Of a DNA stretch of 9,194 nt, positions 1 through 6,233 are shown piece after piece. Source of the DNA: Rhodoblastus sp964425315 (GTDB lineage: Bacteria > Pseudomonadota > Alphaproteobacteria > Rhizobiales > Beijerinckiaceae); the NCBI GenBank assembly GCA_964425315.1, contig CAYRNB010000105.1, forward strand, positions 1 through 9,194, given 5' to 3'. The translations under genes were made by a program, and so were the position numbers. Position 1 is the stretch's first letter; the number at the start of each line of letters is the position of its first letter. The notes under the pieces are model-generated. The model made no database searches. It was not told where the DNA came from and saw nothing but the letters and a program-made list of their open reading frames with translations.

Positions 1-110
1 GTGGCGCAGCCGGCGCGATAGACGCCCCGCGCGCAAACCACCGCATTGGCGGCGGAGGCTTGCGCCACAATCATGCCGAAGGCCAGCAATCCAGCGTAGA
101 ATTTACTCAT
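1..110 (-). CDS. Small secreted Cys-containing protein, N-terminal part
   Basis: The reading frame starts at the ATG at 110 and runs off the left edge. Only 36 residues are visible: a short basic start (MSK), a hydrophobic stretch at residues 6-20 and an AxA-type cleavage region near residues 18-23, followed by VVCARGVYRAGCA with cysteines 26 and 35. A GGAG lies about 6 nt upstream of the ATG, which supports this start. The VVC-x-RGVYRAGC pattern resembles small exported proteins of unknown function that I associate with Bradyrhizobium-like Alphaproteobacteria; that resemblance is from memory. It is the third minus-strand gene or gene remnant in a row encoding a small secreted protein with a Cys pair. 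Function unknown; the C-terminus is outside the window. Confidence 0.7.
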   Translation of the reverse strand, partial: MSKFYAGLLAFGMIVAQASAANAVVCARGVYRAGCA

Positions 111-152
111 GTTCCGCTCCGTTATTCGGGATCAAGCGGCAAGTCGCCATCG

Positions 153-183
153 CCGCCGCGCGCCAGTCATTTGACCGCGGCGG
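153..183. other. Strong GC-rich stem-loop without U-tract
   Basis: Positions 153-160 (CCGCCGCG) are perfectly complementary to 176-183 (CGCGGCGG). An inner GTCA/TGAC pair within 161-175 can extend the stem, leaving a five-base bulge. It sits between the end of the degenerate unit (229) and the small-protein start at 110. Neither side is followed by a T-run, so it is not a textbook intrinsic terminator. It could be an mRNA 3' stabiliser or simply GC-rich chance pairing. Confidence 0.4.
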
Positions 184-228
184 ATTGCGCTTTCCTTGAA
201 CCCCAAGCCCTTTCCAGCGCGCCGGCCG

Positions 229-308
229 TCAGTAGCAGCGCACGATCACACGTCCGTAAACGCCCACCTCCTGAACGCATCTCCGCCCGGCGGCGGCGGC
301 GCCGTAAG
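229..308. repeat. Direct repeat of 716-795 (small-protein 3' end)
   Basis: An ungapped comparison of 229-308 with 716-795 (offset 487) gives 65 identical bases out of 80 by my manual count. Both copies begin at the TGA stop of the minus-strand frame that ends in RCY and cover roughly the last 27 codons. Similarity fades beyond position 308, where the second repeat, matching 4323-4720, takes over. Confidence 0.8.
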
Positions 309-400
309 CGGCCGCGCGCAAGCCCTGCTGGCCGACAATGCGAGAATCGCTGTTGACGGCGCCGGAACGGAAAAAGGGATGAGGGTTCCCCGTTCGACAT
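229..400 (-). pseudogene. Chimeric remnant: sulfatase signal peptide fused to small-protein tail
   Basis: An ATG at 400 with an upstream GGGAGG lies exactly where the start of the 842-aa sulfatase aligns (4410). The following bases match the sulfatase signal-peptide DNA down to about 309. One base is missing near 370, so the signal-peptide frame (readable as PAPSTAILALSASRACAR) is not the ATG frame. From about 308 down to the TGA at 229-231 a third frame encodes RRCVQEVGVYGRVIVRCY, nearly identical to the C-terminus of the intact small protein encoded at 716-1024 (SRCVQVVGVFGRLVVRCY). The signal-peptide and tail segments therefore lie in different frames from the ATG and from each other, so no sensible protein results. 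Best read as a deletion remnant of a duplicated sulfatase-DUF2092-small protein unit. A functional frameshifted small gene is possible but unlikely. Confidence 0.65.
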
Positions 401-710
401 GAGCGCCTCCCATGAAGCTCCGTCCGGAGCAACCTACGGAAAACTAAAAAGAATTAGAATAGTCTCCGTTGGCGATGTCTAACCCGCCGTCAGGCAAGTC
501 GCATTGATAATTCGCAAGACCCCGGTCATAAAAAATTGATGACGAACAATGTAATTCACCATCAACTTACTGCTATTGTTGTTGTTTACGGCTTTTCTAG
601 CCGTGGATCACGGCCAGGATCATTTGCGAAGGCGGCAATCGACTGCAGACTGCAAGTCGAGCCGCCTCAATCGCACTCCCGTCGATCAATCTGGCTTGCC
701 CGGTGGCGCC
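309..710. repeat. Direct repeat of 4323-4720 (sulfatase 5' and upstream region)
   Basis: This stretch aligns with 4323-4720 at offset 4009 for 309-370 and offset 4010 for 371-710. The 90-bp block 621-710 versus 4631-4720 gives 67 of 90 identical, ungapped, by manual count. Shared landmarks are TTCGACATGAGC at the start codon, GGAAAACTAAA, GTCGCATTGA followed by TTCGCAAG, AATTGAT and CATTTGCGAA. The stretch 541-590 is the least conserved. Positions 401-715 hold no gene of their own; they are the orphan upstream region of the lost sulfatase copy. Confidence 0.85.
640..659. repeat. Inverted repeat, degenerate copy of 4650-4669
   Basis: CGACT (640-644) and AGTCG (655-659) form a 5-bp inverted repeat at the position equivalent to the 6-bp CGACTG/CAGTCG repeat upstream of the intact sulfatase. 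The loop has changed while the arms are mostly kept, which fits an operator-like or structural element in the duplicated region. The copy is now far from any intact gene start. Confidence 0.35.
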
Positions 711-715
711 AAACG

Positions 716-1024
716 TCAATAGCAACGCACGACGAGACGTCCGAAAACGCCCACGACCTGAACGCACCTCGAGCCGGCGGTCGCGGCCCCGTAAGCAACG
801 GCGCCGGCCGTGGCGCCGGCGGCGCCATAGAGCCACGCGCGTCGCGTCGTCCGCCGCGCCACACCGGCGAAACTCAGCGGCGTAAAGGGACGACCGATGA
901 TCGCATGCGCCTGCGGCGTGAAGAAGCCCGTCCTCGTCGGCGAAACGTCGTTGAACGTCATGGCGCCGATCGCCGCGGCCATCGCCAAGACCAGTTTCAG
1001 GGTTCGAAAATGGGCGCGGTTCAT
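716..1024 (-). CDS. Small secreted protein, Cys-pair C-terminus
   Basis: A 102-aa protein whose ATG (1024-1022) overlaps the TGA of the DUF2092 gene as ATGA. A GGGAGG lies 6 nt upstream of the ATG, so translation is probably coupled. Residues 8-24 are hydrophobic after a basic start, and a signal-peptidase-like AHA lies at 39-41 after an unusually long post-hydrophobic stretch. The predicted mature protein begins IIGRPFTPLSFAGVARRTTRR (42-62), continues with a Gly/Ala-rich segment (67-84) and ends with C87-V-Q-V-V-G-V-F and R100-C101-Y102. Two cysteines 13 residues apart could form a disulfide after export. I recall GRP-TP-x-AGVARRTTRR-like small exported proteins in Hyphomicrobiales, without known function. 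Its tail is duplicated in the remnant at 229-308. Position as last gene of the sulfatase operon suggests a periplasmic or surface accessory role; this is inference. Confidence 0.8.
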   Translation of the reverse strand: MNRAHFRTLKLVLAMAAAIGAMTFNDVSPTRTGFFTPQAHAIIGRPFTPLSFAGVARRTTRRAWLYGAAGATAGAVAYGAATAGSRCVQVVGVFGRLVVRCY

Positions 1025-1836
1025 TTCTTGCCTCCCTGGATCACTCCCAGCGGAACCTCGTCTATGTGGCCGAGACCCTTGCGATCGACTTTTTTGGCGT
1101 CCGCCGGCGGCTTGAAGGTGAAAATGTCCGGCTTGAGAGCGACATCGCTTTTCCAGTCGGTGATCACCAATGTGTATTGGGGCGCGCCTGTCACCGCCTT
1201 GCTGGTGATAACGAACTTGCGCGGGATCGGCTTCGGTCCCGTCTGGATCCAGATTTGCCAGTCGGTGTCATGGTCGCGGAAGGCGAGATGCTCGCATGTG
1301 ATCCCGTTAACAACCCCGCGATCGACATGCTTCGCGTCCATCACGCCTTCACTCAAGACCGCGTAAGGATTGTCCAGCAACAGATCGGCGCCGGGTATGT
1401 CCGCTCCGAGCTTCATCCTGATCTTGTGCACCAGTTGGTCCACGGTTCCCGGAGCCTGGGTCTCGAAATAGGTGTTCGCGGCTTTGTTATCGATGACGAA
1501 ATTTTTTCCGTCATCGAACATTTCCAGGTCCGCATAGCCGCCCGTCCGCGTGGCGTGGATCATGTTCGGCCGCATCATCTGCAGCGTCCCGGAACTGTCG
1601 AACTGGATCTTTTGCAGCTGCGGCGTAATCGCCTCGATGTCTGAGTTATAGCTTACCGAAATCGTCTTCTGCGCTACGATGAAATCGGACATCGATTTCA
1701 ATATGGCCATGGCGTCGCCGCCGTTCTGCGCATGGGCGGTCGAAACCGCGCTCATTATTCCGGCGCCGACCAGCAGACTAGCCGCTCCCGCCGTCGCCGC
1801 TTTCGCGGCGACGCGTTGCAAGCGTTTCAAAGACAT
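1021..1836 (-). CDS. DUF2092 family periplasmic protein (LolA-fold-like)
   Basis: A 271-aa exported protein. I chose the ATG at 1836 because GGAGGA sits about 6 nt upstream; an in-frame ATG at 1878 would add 14 residues before the signal peptide and lacks a clear ribosome binding site. Residues 1-36 form a signal peptide ending STAHA before Q37. The mature part matches what I know of DUF2092: a helical start (AMAILKSMSDFIVAQKTISV), alternating strands (FDSSGTLQMMRPN, FVIDNKAANTYFET) and the C-terminal core CEHLAFRDHDTDWQIWI followed by PIPRKFVIT, then a lysine-rich end. Members are thought to adopt a LolA-like half-barrel able to hold hydrophobic ligands, but no function is established. It follows the large sulfatase by 45 bp and overlaps the next gene by 4 bp, so co-transcription with both is very likely. 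Confidence 0.88.
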   Translation of the reverse strand: MSLKRLQRVAAKAATAGAASLLVGAGIMSAVSTAHAQNGGDAMAILKSMSDFIVAQKTISVSYNSDIEAITPQLQKIQFDSSGTLQMMRPNMIHATRTGGYADLEMFDDGKNFVIDNKAANTYFETQAPGTVDQLVHKIRMKLGADIPGADLLLDNPYAVLSEGVMDAKHVDRGVVNGITCEHLAFRDHDTDWQIWIQTGPKPIPRKFVITSKAVTGAPQYTLVITDWKSDVALKPDIFTFKPPADAKKVDRKGLGHIDEVPLGVIQGGKK

Positions 1837-1881
1837 TTGGTCCTCCTCGATCGCGGCGATGCGCCGCGCTTCCTGCAAAAT

Positions 1882-4410
1882 CTATTGAGCGTCCTGCACC
1901 TTCTGTTCCGCAGCCCGCAGCTTCTCCTTGTCCTGCTCGGTCAGCACCGGCGGCTTGACGGAGAAGACCAGCTTGTCGATCTTGCCGGTGAATTTGAACG
2001 GCACGTGATAATCGGCGTCGTCAACCGGCGTCCCGGTGTCGGAGCCGATGTCGAAGGTCTCGTCCCAGGGCAAAGTCAGCGGGACGGTATGGTCCATCTT
2101 TTCCGTCGCCACCACCTTGCCGTCGACGCTCAGCGTTCCCGTTCCGGAGCGGCCGAGCCCGCTGATGTTGTTGTAGGCGAGCGTCCCTAAGCCAAGACCG
2201 TCGTATTTGAAGTCATAGACGATGGTGTGCTTGCCGGGCGTCAGCGCCTCGGGCGCCACCCACCTCACCCGCTTGAGGTCGAGCAGGTTCCAGGTGAAGA
2301 CCGGCTTGCCCTTCAAGAGGTAAAGCCCGTAGCCGCCGAACCGGCCGCCGCGCGTGACGATCATGCCCTCGGCGCCGCCTTTCGGGACGTCAATATCGGC
2401 GGTGATCGTGTAGGACGTGTCGAGCAGATCCGGCCCCGTGCCCCTCGGCAGGCCGGTGACCGGCACGCCGGTGTATGTGAACACTTTGCGACCGCCGTTG
2501 AGCGAAGGACGCGGCGTGACCATGCGCGTCGCCACCGAGGCGTCGAGCGGCAGCACGTTATATTTCGCGAATTGCGCGAACATCAGCTTGGTCATTTCCT
2601 TGACCTTGTGCGGATATTTGGCCGCGAGGTCGGTATATTGCGTCCAGTCTTTGCCCTTTTGCACGTCATAGAGCTGGAACTTGTAGGCGGAAGCGGGATC
2701 GAGAGTCGTTGCGCTGAGCAGATCCCACGGCGGCCGCTGCGGGACGGCGCTCAGCATCCAGCCGTCGTCATAGAGGCCTTGCAGGCCCATCATTTCGAAA
2801 TATTGGATCTTGTGACGCGAGGGCGCGTCGGCGTTGGCCTTGCTGAACGTATAGAGCAGGCTTGTGCCTTCGATCGGCTTCTGCGCGACGCCGTCGACTT
2901 CGACCGGCGCCTTGATTCCGGTCGCCTGGAGGATGGTCGGCACGATGTCGATCACGTGGCTGAACTGCCAGCGTATGCCGCCCTTGTCGGTGATGTGGCC
3001 CGGCCAGGAGATCGCCATGCCCTGCCTTGTGCCGCCGAAGAACGACGGAATCTGCTTCACCCATTTGAAAGGCGTGTCGAAGGCCCAGGCCCACGGCACC
3101 GCCATATGCGGATAAGTCTGGTTCGAGCCCCAGACATCGTACCACTTCATCTGATCCTTGACCGGCAATTCGATGCCGTTGAATTGCAGCACTTCGCTCG
3201 GCGTGCCGTTGGGCGAGCCTTCGGCGGAGGCGCCGTTGTCGCCGCTGATATAGATGATCAGCGTATTGTCGAGCTCGCCCAGATCCTGGACCGTCTGGAT
3301 CACCCGGCCGATCTCATGGTCGGTATAGGCGAGATAAGCGGCGTAAACGTCGGCCTGCTTGATATAAAGCTTCCGCTCCTCGGGCGTGGTCTGGTCCCAG
3401 CGCTTCAGCAATTTGTCGGGCCAGGGCGTCAGCTTCGCGTCGGCGGGAATGACGCCGAGCTTTTTCTGGTTGGCGAAAATCTGCTGGCGCAACGCGTTCC
3501 ATCCCTTGTCGAAGAGATGCATGGCGCTGATTTTCTTGATCCAATAGGGAGTCGGATTATAAGGCGCGTGCGTGCCGCCGGGGACGTAATAGACGAACCA
3601 TGGCATCTTTGGATTGATGTCGTGCAGGTTGGTCATCCAATGGATGGCGTCGTCCGCCATCGCGGTCGTCAAGTTCCAGCCGGGATGGCCGACATAGGGG
3701 TAAATCGCCGTCGTATTGTTGAAGAGATTCGGCTCCCATTGGCTGGCGTCGCCGCCGACGAATCCATAGAAATGCTGGAAGCCCATGCCGGTCGGCCACT
3801 GGTCGAACGGCCCGGCCTGGCTGGCGTCCCAGGTCGGCGTATTGTGGTCCTTGCCGAACCAGGCCGTGCGGTAGCCGTGGTCGAGCAGGATGCGGCCGAT
3901 GGTCGCGTCGCTCTTGGGGATCACGCTGTCATAGCCGGGGAAGCCGGTGGCCGCTTCCGAGATGACGCCGAAGCCGACCGAATGGTGATTGCGGCCGGTG
4001 ATGAGCGCGGCGCGGGTCGGCGAACACAGCGAGGTGGAATGGAAATTGGTGTAGCGCAAGCCGTCGCGGGCGATGCGGTCGAGGGCCGGAGTCGGAATCA
4101 CGCCGCCGAATGTCGAAGGCGCGGAGAAGCCGACGTCGTCGGTCATGATCAGGAGAATGTTGGGCGCGCCCTTGGGCGGGACGATGCGCGCCGGCCAATA
4201 GGTTTTCGACTGCGCGGCGTTGAGCTGGATCTGGCCCTTGAACGGTTGCGCCGGCGCCGGCAGCATGCTGCCGTCGATCGCCTCCGTCGCATTGGGTGAG
4301 CCGGGCGTCCCGTAAATCTGTTGCGCGCAAGCGCCGCTGGCGGACAATGTCAGGATCGCGGTGGACAGCGCCAGAATGGAAAGTAAGGACGTGGATTGCG
4401 CCTTCGACAT
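1882..4410 (-). CDS. Large periplasmic arylsulfatase (842 aa, CSPTR motif)
   Basis: A sulfatase of the alkaline-phosphatase superfamily (COG3119-type), expected to hydrolyse sulfate esters in the periplasm. The ATG at 4410 follows GGGGAGGGG. Residues 1-29 are a signal peptide (cleavage near ACA-Q30). Visible catalytic features: metal ligands D91-D92 in LLIMTDDVGF; the formylglycine site C129-S-P-T-R133 followed by TGR (138-140); K187 and H189 in WFGKDHN; H281 in GGTHAPY; D391-N392 in ISGDNG. All key residues are present. From about residue 650 to 820 there is an extra beta-rich domain resembling a concanavalin/LamG sandwich, followed by a charged helical tail (LTEQDKEKLRAAEQKVQDAQ). This longer layout is known from large bacterial arylsulfatases of about 780 residues. 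The cysteine must be oxidised by a formylglycine-generating enzyme, not encoded here. First gene of the minus-strand operon with DUF2092 and the small protein. Substrate unknown. Confidence 0.95.
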   Translation of the reverse strand: MSKAQSTSLLSILALSTAILTLSASGACAQQIYGTPGSPNATEAIDGSMLPAPAQPFKGQIQLNAAQSKTYWPARIVPPKGAPNILLIMTDDVGFSAPSTFGGVIPTPALDRIARDGLRYTNFHSTSLCSPTRAALITGRNHHSVGFGVISEAATGFPGYDSVIPKSDATIGRILLDHGYRTAWFGKDHNTPTWDASQAGPFDQWPTGMGFQHFYGFVGGDASQWEPNLFNNTTAIYPYVGHPGWNLTTAMADDAIHWMTNLHDINPKMPWFVYYVPGGTHAPYNPTPYWIKKISAMHLFDKGWNALRQQIFANQKKLGVIPADAKLTPWPDKLLKRWDQTTPEERKLYIKQADVYAAYLAYTDHEIGRVIQTVQDLGELDNTLIIYISGDNGASAEGSPNGTPSEVLQFNGIELPVKDQMKWYDVWGSNQTYPHMAVPWAWAFDTPFKWVKQIPSFFGGTRQGMAISWPGHITDKGGIRWQFSHVIDIVPTILQATGIKAPVEVDGVAQKPIEGTSLLYTFSKANADAPSRHKIQYFEMMGLQGLYDDGWMLSAVPQRPPWDLLSATTLDPASAYKFQLYDVQKGKDWTQYTDLAAKYPHKVKEMTKLMFAQFAKYNVLPLDASVATRMVTPRPSLNGGRKVFTYTGVPVTGLPRGTGPDLLDTSYTITADIDVPKGGAEGMIVTRGGRFGGYGLYLLKGKPVFTWNLLDLKRVRWVAPEALTPGKHTIVYDFKYDGLGLGTLAYNNISGLGRSGTGTLSVDGKVVATEKMDHTVPLTLPWDETFDIGSDTGTPVDDADYHVPFKFTGKIDKLVFSVKPPVLTEQDKEKLRAAEQKVQDAQ

Positions 4411-4545
4411 GAGCCCCTCCCCAGAAAGTCAGACCACATCAACATGCGGAAAACTAAAGCGAATTTGGAATGCCTTCGTGGCCGAGTTGTAGCCCGCCGC
4501 CGCGCGGGTCGCATTGACATTTCGCAAGGCCGCGCTCATAAACAA

Positions 4546-4574
4546 TTGATATGAGCAGGGGATTATTTTTTCAA
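4546..4574 (-). promoter_or_regulatory. Possible sigma70-type promoter for the sulfatase operon
   Basis: On the minus strand TTGAAA (4574-4569) and TATCAA (4551-4546) are separated by 17 nt, about 135 bp upstream of the sulfatase ATG. The -35 matches consensus at five positions and the -10 at four. The -35 is not preserved in the duplicate at the equivalent place (559-564), so it is either lost there or never was the promoter. Confidence 0.3.
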
Positions 4575-4649
4575 ATCTTATGCTTTGAATCTGGCTTTCA
4601 GCTTTTCCATTCACGAATCACTGGCAGAGCCATTTGCGAAAGCCGCAAT

Positions 4650-4669
4650 CGACTGTAGGCGGCCAGTCG
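4650..4669. promoter_or_regulatory. Inverted repeat, possible operator
   Basis: Perfect 6-bp arms CGACTG (4650-4655) and CAGTCG (4664-4669) around an 8-nt centre, placed about 240 bp upstream of the sulfatase start and 250 bp before the barrel gene. The centre-to-centre arm spacing of 14 bp is somewhat long for a one-turn dimeric operator. The equivalent in the duplicate keeps 5-bp arms. No regulator gene is in the window. Confidence 0.35.
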
Positions 4670-4919
4670 AACCGCCCTGAATGCGCCTGCGCCGATCATT
4701 TTGATTTGCCCGGCCGCGCCGATTTGGCCCGGCGCGAGGCCGATGTCGCGACTGAAAAGTTAAAAACGCTTGCCTCGCAAGGCGCGGCTATGGATTCATG
4801 GCGTCGAGCCATCGCACGATCGGCCCCGGCGGGGATCGACGCGCGGGTCGGCGCAAACATGGATCTGTTTACAAGGGCGCGCCGGCCGAGCGCTCCCGTT
4901 TTTTATCTTGGCGGCGCCG

Positions 4920-5816
4920 ATGATCGAATTGCTCAAGCGGCCTTCCCGGCTTTCGATGAGGCGCGCGTCCGCCGTCGCCGCTATCCTTTCCGCATTGACG
5001 TTGAACGCGTTTTCTCCGCCGCGGGCCGCCGCCCAGGAGGCGCAGGCGTCTTCCGCCGACGAACTGGCGCCGGATGGGTCGGGCGCGCCCGAAAGCGACC
5101 TCCTGCGGCCGAAAAACCTGTTCGAATTGGCGCCGCAATATAAATTGTCGAACGGCTCGCCAAGCGATTCCACGACTTATGAACTTGACTTCCGGTCGGA
5201 CCGCAAGATCCCGATCAACGAACAATGGACGATCGGCTTCCGCTTCGACGCGCCCTACGATTCCAAAAACGCGATCTCCTCATTCAATCCCAATGGCGAA
5301 TTCATTTCGGGCCTCGGCGACATAGACGTCCAGACAGCGCTGGTGCGGAAATTCAACGACCGCTGGGCGGCGGGCGGCGGCGTCAGGCTTTATGCGCCGA
5401 CGGGCGGCAATTATCTCGGCTCGGGCAAATGGGAGATCATGCCCGGTGCGGCCTTCCGCTATGCGCTGCCCGAAATCAGCGGCGCCAGCTATTTCGAGCC
5501 GGAGTTGCGATACGACGCCAGTTTCGCGGGCAACCCGGCGAAAAAAAGCGTCAGCGAACTCCAATTCGGCCCCTCCCTCAATTTCGGCCTGCCGAACCGC
5601 TGGTATTTCCAGCTTTATCCCAGCGACGACATCAGGTGGAACTTCGGCGATCCCGTCAAGGGACAGACCGGGCGCCTTTTCCTGCCGTTCGACGCCAAGA
5701 TCGGCAGGCAGTTCTCCGACAAATTCAACGTATCTCTCGAGGCTTCCGTGCCGATCGTCCAGGATTATCCCGTCTATAAATTGAAGACCGTGCTTTACAT
5801 CGACATAAGGTATTGA
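4920..5816 (+). CDS. Outer-membrane beta-barrel protein, transporter-like
   Basis: A 298-aa exported protein. The ATG at 4920 gives a classic signal peptide: a basic start with RR at 14-15, a hydrophobic core AVAAILSALTLNAF and cleavage near RAAA-Q39. No good Shine-Dalgarno is visible there; an ATG at 4956 is the alternative, and the frame stays open further upstream to 4770 without signal-like sequence. After an acidic linker (about 40-60) come alternating amphipathic strands, for example YELDFRSDRKIPINEQWTIGFR, DIDVQTALVRKFNDRWAAGGGVRLY and ASYFEPELRYDASF, ending in VLYIDIRY with a C-terminal tyrosine, typical of Omp85-dependent barrels. No cysteines in the predicted mature part. It resembles proteins annotated as 'transporter' or phenol-degradation-type barrels in Proteobacteria, whose role is unproven. 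It is divergent from the first sulfatase and 417 bp ahead of the second, so it could be an uptake channel for the sulfatase substrate; this is context only. Confidence 0.8.
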   Translation: MIELLKRPSRLSMRRASAVAAILSALTLNAFSPPRAAAQEAQASSADELAPDGSGAPESDLLRPKNLFELAPQYKLSNGSPSDSTTYELDFRSDRKIPINEQWTIGFRFDAPYDSKNAISSFNPNGEFISGLGDIDVQTALVRKFNDRWAAGGGVRLYAPTGGNYLGSGKWEIMPGAAFRYALPEISGASYFEPELRYDASFAGNPAKKSVSELQFGPSLNFGLPNRWYFQLYPSDDIRWNFGDPVKGQTGRLFLPFDAKIGRQFSDKFNVSLEASVPIVQDYPVYKLKTVLYIDIRY

Positions 5817-5936
5817 ATCAAGACGAAACCGCGCGGCGTTCGAAGTACGAGGCGCACAACCCACGTAAAATTCCGCAATTGATTTAACGGCACGATTGGT
5901 TGACGCTTAAACACAAGTACCGCGCGTTATTGCTGC

Positions 5937-5950
5937 GTCAAAGCTTTGAC
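5937..5950. promoter_or_regulatory. Perfect 14-bp palindrome GTCAAAGCTTTGAC
   Basis: The sequence equals its own reverse complement and is followed at once by AAAGCTT, repeating its core. It lies about 285 bp upstream of the second sulfatase and 120 bp after the barrel gene. The size and symmetry fit a dimeric regulator site, but no regulator is nearby and chance cannot be excluded. Confidence 0.4.
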
Positions 5951-6065
5951 AAAGCTTGTAACAGGAGAAGCCGAACCGGAATTTTTCCTGCTGCTAAGCC
6001 GCGGGGCGGCTTTATCGACCCTGGCTCGCCGTCGAACATTTGGACCCTGCGCGCCCGTCGCCGCC

Positions 6066-6098
6066 ATCGACCTGTTCCACGCATCGACTTGTTCCACG
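6066..6098. repeat. Two tandem 16-nt repeats, ATCGAC(C/T)TGTTCCACG
   Basis: Copies at 6066-6081 and 6083-6098 differ at one base and are spaced with a period of 17. They lie about 135-170 bp upstream of the second sulfatase ATG. Direct repeats with such a period can be paired protein-binding half-sites; a simple local duplication is equally possible. Confidence 0.5.
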
Positions 6099-6119
6099 GA
6101 GCTTTGATCAACTCCGCGG
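6094..6119. repeat. Imperfect inverted repeat in sulfatase upstream region
   Basis: CCACGGAG (6094-6101) and CTCCGCGG (6112-6119) pair over 8 bp with one mismatch around a 10-nt centre that itself contains the palindrome TTGATCAA. The left arm overlaps the end of the second tandem repeat. It could be an operator or a leader hairpin, since it lies between the possible transcription start and the gene. Confidence 0.35.
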
Positions 6120-6233
6120 CGCACGGAAATTTTGTTCGCAAATCGCGGCCGATGCGGCGGCAATTGACCCTCGCGGCGCAGCGAATCCGAAAGCGCCGGA
6201 AGAAGCCAAACGACTTTGTCAGGAGGGGCGTTC

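Larger units (their letters stand above)
4323..4720. repeat. Parent copy of the 309-710 direct repeat
   Basis: Covers the first 88 bases of the sulfatase gene (signal peptide) and about 310 bp upstream. The similarity to 309-710 ends sharply at 4720/710; the next bases in the two places are unrelated. The other partner boundary, where the repeat breaks within the sulfatase gene, is near 4310-4323. Confidence 0.85.
4411..4919. other. Divergent intergenic region between sulfatase and barrel gene
   Basis: 509 bp without a convincing gene. The sulfatase-proximal 310 bp are the duplicated upstream region, with lower GC at 4540-4610. TTCGCAA at 4521-4527 and its reverse TTGCGAA at 4634-4640 flank this AT-richer part and are both preserved in the duplicate (511-517, 624-630). 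A 5-bp inverted repeat CTTGC/GCAAG with a 3-nt loop lies near 4770. The frames opening here are either antisense to nothing recognisable or upstream extensions of the barrel gene. Confidence 0.6.
5817..6233. other. 417-bp intergenic region upstream of second sulfatase
   Basis: No gene is supported here. It contains a 14-bp perfect palindrome (5937-5950), two 16-nt direct repeats (6066-6098), an imperfect inverted repeat (6094-6119) and a TTCGCAA (6135-6141) identical to the heptamer found twice upstream of the other sulfatase. No clear -35/-10 pair stands out. The AGGAGG at 6221-6226 serves the sulfatase. Confidence 0.6.

Noticed and set aside
229..432. 67-aa frame ending in RCVQEVGVYGRVIVRCY as an intact gene
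   Set aside because: Its first half is read out of frame from the sulfatase signal-peptide and leader DNA, lacks a signal peptide and a ribosome binding site; only the tail is meaningful.
536..1366. 276-aa plus-strand frame
   Set aside because: Antisense to the small secreted protein and the DUF2092 gene, with no signal, domain or ribosome binding site; starts inside the orphan upstream repeat.
2227..4299. 690-aa open frame on the plus strand
   Set aside because: It lies wholly antisense to the large sulfatase, whose signal peptide, catalytic motifs and ribosome binding site are clear. The plus-strand translation is Arg/Ala/Asp-rich and low in recognisable domains, as expected of a high-GC shadow.
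4429..4614. 61-aa minus-strand frame upstream of the sulfatase
   Set aside because: It lies in the duplicated non-coding region, has no ribosome binding site, and its frame is not maintained in the copy at 419-604.
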